Notes under the pieces: model-generated
What the model was told of the DNA's origin: nothing
What the model saw: the letters and a program-made list of their open reading frames with translations, nothing else
Databases searched by the model: none
Assembly: GCA_023434205.1 (NCBI GenBank)
Contig: JAEYTB010000156.1
Location: forward strand, 1-14,278
Source: Planctomycetota bacterium
GTDB taxonomy: Bacteria; Planctomycetota; Phycisphaerae; Phycisphaerales; UBA1924
Length of the DNA: 14,278 nt
Direction of reading: 5' to 3'
Position numbers and translations under genes: made by a program
Shown here: positions 12,418 through 14,278 of the stretch, piece by piece
Layout: the number at the start of each line of letters is the position of its first letter
Numbering within the stretch: the first letter of the stretch is position 1

Positions 12418-14278
12418 TCTCCATCCATAGACCCTCCCAGCCAGGTCCCCCGCGCCCGCCTGCGCGTCCTCTGCGCGTTTATCCTCGCGGCCCTGGGCCT
12501 CACCGCCGCGCGCGCCTTCCACCTCCCCTCCACCACCTGGTTCGCGGCGGGCCTTGGCCTGTGCGCTCTGTGCTTCTGGGCCCGCCCCCGACTCTGCCGC
12601 GTCGTCCTCGCCGCCGCCCTCTTCTGCGCCGGCGCGGGCTGGATGCAGGCCCGCATCTTCGAGCACCCCACCGCCCGCCTCGCCCCACCCGACAACGCCC
12701 TCATCACCATCGAGGGCACGCTCCTCGCCACTCCGCGCGAGGTCCAATCCCGCGGCGGCTTCGCCTTCCTCAACCAGCCCCGCACCCGCCTTGACCTCCG
12801 CGCCGACACCCTCCTCACCGACCGCGGCCCGCTCCCCACCTCCGGCAAGCTGTGGGTCAGCGTCCGCTCACGCCCGCCCACGCAGCCCCTCCGCGCCGGC
12901 GACCGCCTCCGCCTCACCGGCCGCTTCGAGCGCCTCGAAGGCCCCCTCAACCCCGGCGAAGAAGACCTCCGCCTCTACGCCGCGCAGATCGGCGTCGCCG
13001 GCTCCCTCGCTCTCAGCAGCCCCGACCTCATCCAGCCCCTCCCGGCCCCCGCCGCCCTCAGCACGCGAACCTACGCCTGGTGGCTCCGCACCCGCGCCGC
13101 CTTTGAGGACCGCTCCCGCGCCATCATCGCCCGCGCCAGCGGCAGCGACGAAGGCGAGCCCGGCCGCGCCCTGCTCCTGGGCCTCATCCTGGGCGACTAC
13201 GACCCCCACCAGCGCGATGTCCGCGACGCCTTCACCCGCCAGGGCCTCGCCCACGTCCTCTCCATCTCCGGCTTCCACCTCTCCGTCATGGCCCTGCTCG
13301 CACTCTCCCTCCTCCGCCTCACCGGCGACCGCGGCTGGGTCGAGCCCCTCTCCGTCGCCGCCCTCGTCCTCCTCTACCTCCTCATCGTCCCCGCCTCCAG
13401 CCCAATCCTCCGCTCCGCCGCGATGGTCCTCACCATCATGCTCGCCGAGGCCTCCGGCCGCCGCTACGACCGCCTCACCCTCCTGGGCTGGATCGCCATC
13501 GGTCTCCTCATCTGGCGGCCCCTCGACCTCTGGAACCCCGGCTACCAGCTCAGCCTCGGCCTCACCGCCACCCTCTTCTGGCTCGGCCCCCTCTGCCACG
13601 CCCGCCTCTGGGGCCTGCGCATCGAGGGCCTGGTCCGGCGCGAGATCACCGTCGCGCAGTGGATCCTCGACCACCTCAAGCAGTCCGTCTCCGCCGCGGT
13701 GCTCTGCTGGGCGGTCTCGCTCCCCCTCGTGATGCACCGCTTCGGCCTGGTCAGCCCCCTCGCGATCGCCAGCACCGTCTTCATCACACCCTTTATCGTG
13801 CTGCTGCTGTGGGTGGGCTACATCGCGCTGCTCGTCGGCGTGCTCATCCCCCCCGCCGCCGACGCCGCGGGCTACATCCTCTCCCAGCTCTCCGCCTGGA
13901 CGGTTGCCTGCGTGCGCCTCTTCGACGCCATACCCCTCAGCGCCGCCCGCATCCCCGTGGTCTCCGCCCTCTGGGCCGCCGCCGCCACCGCCGTCATCAT
14001 CTACTGGGTCCGCACCGGCCACTGGAAAGACTGGCGCGCCTGGTCCGCCTCCGCCCTCGCCGCGGCATGGCTCGCCTACCAGTGCCTCTTCAGCTCCGGC
14101 CTCCCCCGCAACGTCGCCCTCCGCATGGACACCATCGCCGTGGGCGACGGCACCTGCCACCTCCTCCGCTCCGGCGACGACGCCCTGCTCTGGGACTGCG
14201 GCCCCATGCGCGACCGCGGCGTCACCCCCCCGCTCCTCACCACCATCCGCGCCCTGGGAGCTTGGCGCGTCCCCACCC
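12406..14278 (+). CDS. comEC: ComEC/Rec2-family DNA uptake channel (C-terminus off window)
   Basis: Inner-membrane protein that passes single-stranded DNA into the cytoplasm during natural transformation. The first 624 residues are visible. Hydrophobic segments at about 20-85 are followed by a soluble, beta-rich DUF4131-type domain (about 95-205). The multi-pass competence domain then begins with RALLLGLILGD and LAHVLSISGFHLSVM (281-295), the family signature, and continues through many membrane helices to about 560. The start of the C-terminal metallo-beta-lactamase-like domain is visible (DTIAVGDGTCHLL and LLWDCG); its metal-binding motifs lie beyond the edge. Start: GTG at 12406, the only candidate between an in-frame TAG (12394) and the first helix; it has no Shine-Dalgarno site. 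It begins 48 bases after the pseudopilin stop. Some ComEC relatives occur in bacteria not known to be competent. Confidence 0.93.
   Translation, partial: MQGVSPSIDPPSQVPRARLRVLCAFILAALGLTAARAFHLPSTTWFAAGLGLCALCFWARPRLCRVVLAAALFCAGAGWMQARIFEHPTARLAPPDNALITIEGTLLATPREVQSRGGFAFLNQPRTRLDLRADTLLTDRGPLPTSGKLWVSVRSRPPTQPLRAGDRLRLTGRFERLEGPLNPGEEDLRLYAAQIGVAGSLALSSPDLIQPLPAPAALSTRTYAWWLRTRAAFEDRSRAIIARASGSDEGEPGRALLLGLILGDYDPHQRDVRDAFTRQGLAHVLSISGFHLSVMALLALSLLRLTGDRGWVEPLSVAALVLLYLLIVPASSPILRSAAMVLTIMLAEASGRRYDRLTLLGWIAIGLLIWRPLDLWNPGYQLSLGLTATLFWLGPLCHARLWGLRIEGLVRREITVAQWILDHLKQSVSAAVLCWAVSLPLVMHRFGLVSPLAIASTVFITPFIVLLLWVGYIALLVGVLIPPAADAAGYILSQLSAWTVACVRLFDAIPLSAARIPVVSALWAAAATAVIIYWVRTGHWKDWRAWSASALAAAWLAYQCLFSSGLPRNVALRMDTIAVGDGTCHLLRSGDDALLWDCGPMRDRGVTPPLLTTIRALGAWRVPT

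Noticed and set aside
11153..12424. A 423-codon open frame on the minus strand opposite the pseudopilin gene
   Set aside because: It has no motif, and it mirrors the codon pattern of the pseudopilin, which has a signal sequence and a ribosome-binding site.
12868..14160. A 430-codon open frame on the minus strand opposite comEC
   Set aside because: The product is an Asp/Glu/Gly/Ala repeat-like string with no domain, and the sense strand encodes recognisable ComEC.

Overview
This is a GC-rich, gene-dense bacterial window with twelve protein genes. Two run off the edges and no intergenic gap exceeds about 215 bases. I found no tRNA, rRNA, CRISPR array or insertion sequence. The gene content suggests a planctomycete, probably of the Phycisphaerae. 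The grounds are a futalosine-pathway menaquinone gene, a pilMNO-like operon ending in a PilB/GspE ATPase, a long 'FSMIEL…ILLPAL' pseudopilin, and a Sua5-phosphatase fusion. This assignment is an inference; no marker gene is present.

Layout. Bases 1-5059 (minus strand) hold a tight operon transcribed right to left: pilM, pilN, pilO, a PilP/GspC-like gene and a PilB/GspE ATPase that leaves the window at base 1. The genes overlap by 1-4 bases or lie 12-13 bases apart, and all have Shine-Dalgarno sites. Bases 5222-8579 (minus strand) hold a membrane-anchored ferric-type substrate-binding protein, a membrane HD-GYP protein predicted to degrade c-di-GMP, and futalosine hydrolase (mqnB). Bases 8683-9510 (plus strand) hold a PhnP-like metallo-beta-lactamase-fold hydrolase. 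Bases 9521-11121 (minus strand) hold a fusion of a Sua5/YrdC-like domain with a YwlE-like arginine phosphatase, coupled by an ATGA overlap to rpiB. Bases 11336-14278 (plus strand) hold a large pseudopilin and then ComEC, which leaves the window on the right.

How they may work together. PilM, PilN, PilO and the PilP-like protein form the inner-membrane platform on which the PilB/GspE ATPase drives assembly of pseudopilin fibres. ComEC is the channel that brings transforming DNA across the inner membrane. With a pseudopilin and an HD-GYP protein nearby, the window reads like part of a pilus-based DNA-uptake locus, although no secretin, PilC or PilT gene is visible.

The most unusual points are these. 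The Sua5-YwlE fusion has a Sua5 half that appears to lack the usual K-x-R and S-x-N signatures. Three genes lack a Shine-Dalgarno site and instead have a -10-like hexamer exactly six bases before a GTG start. A strong two-part hairpin between the pseudopilin and comEC genes contains the comEC start codon.
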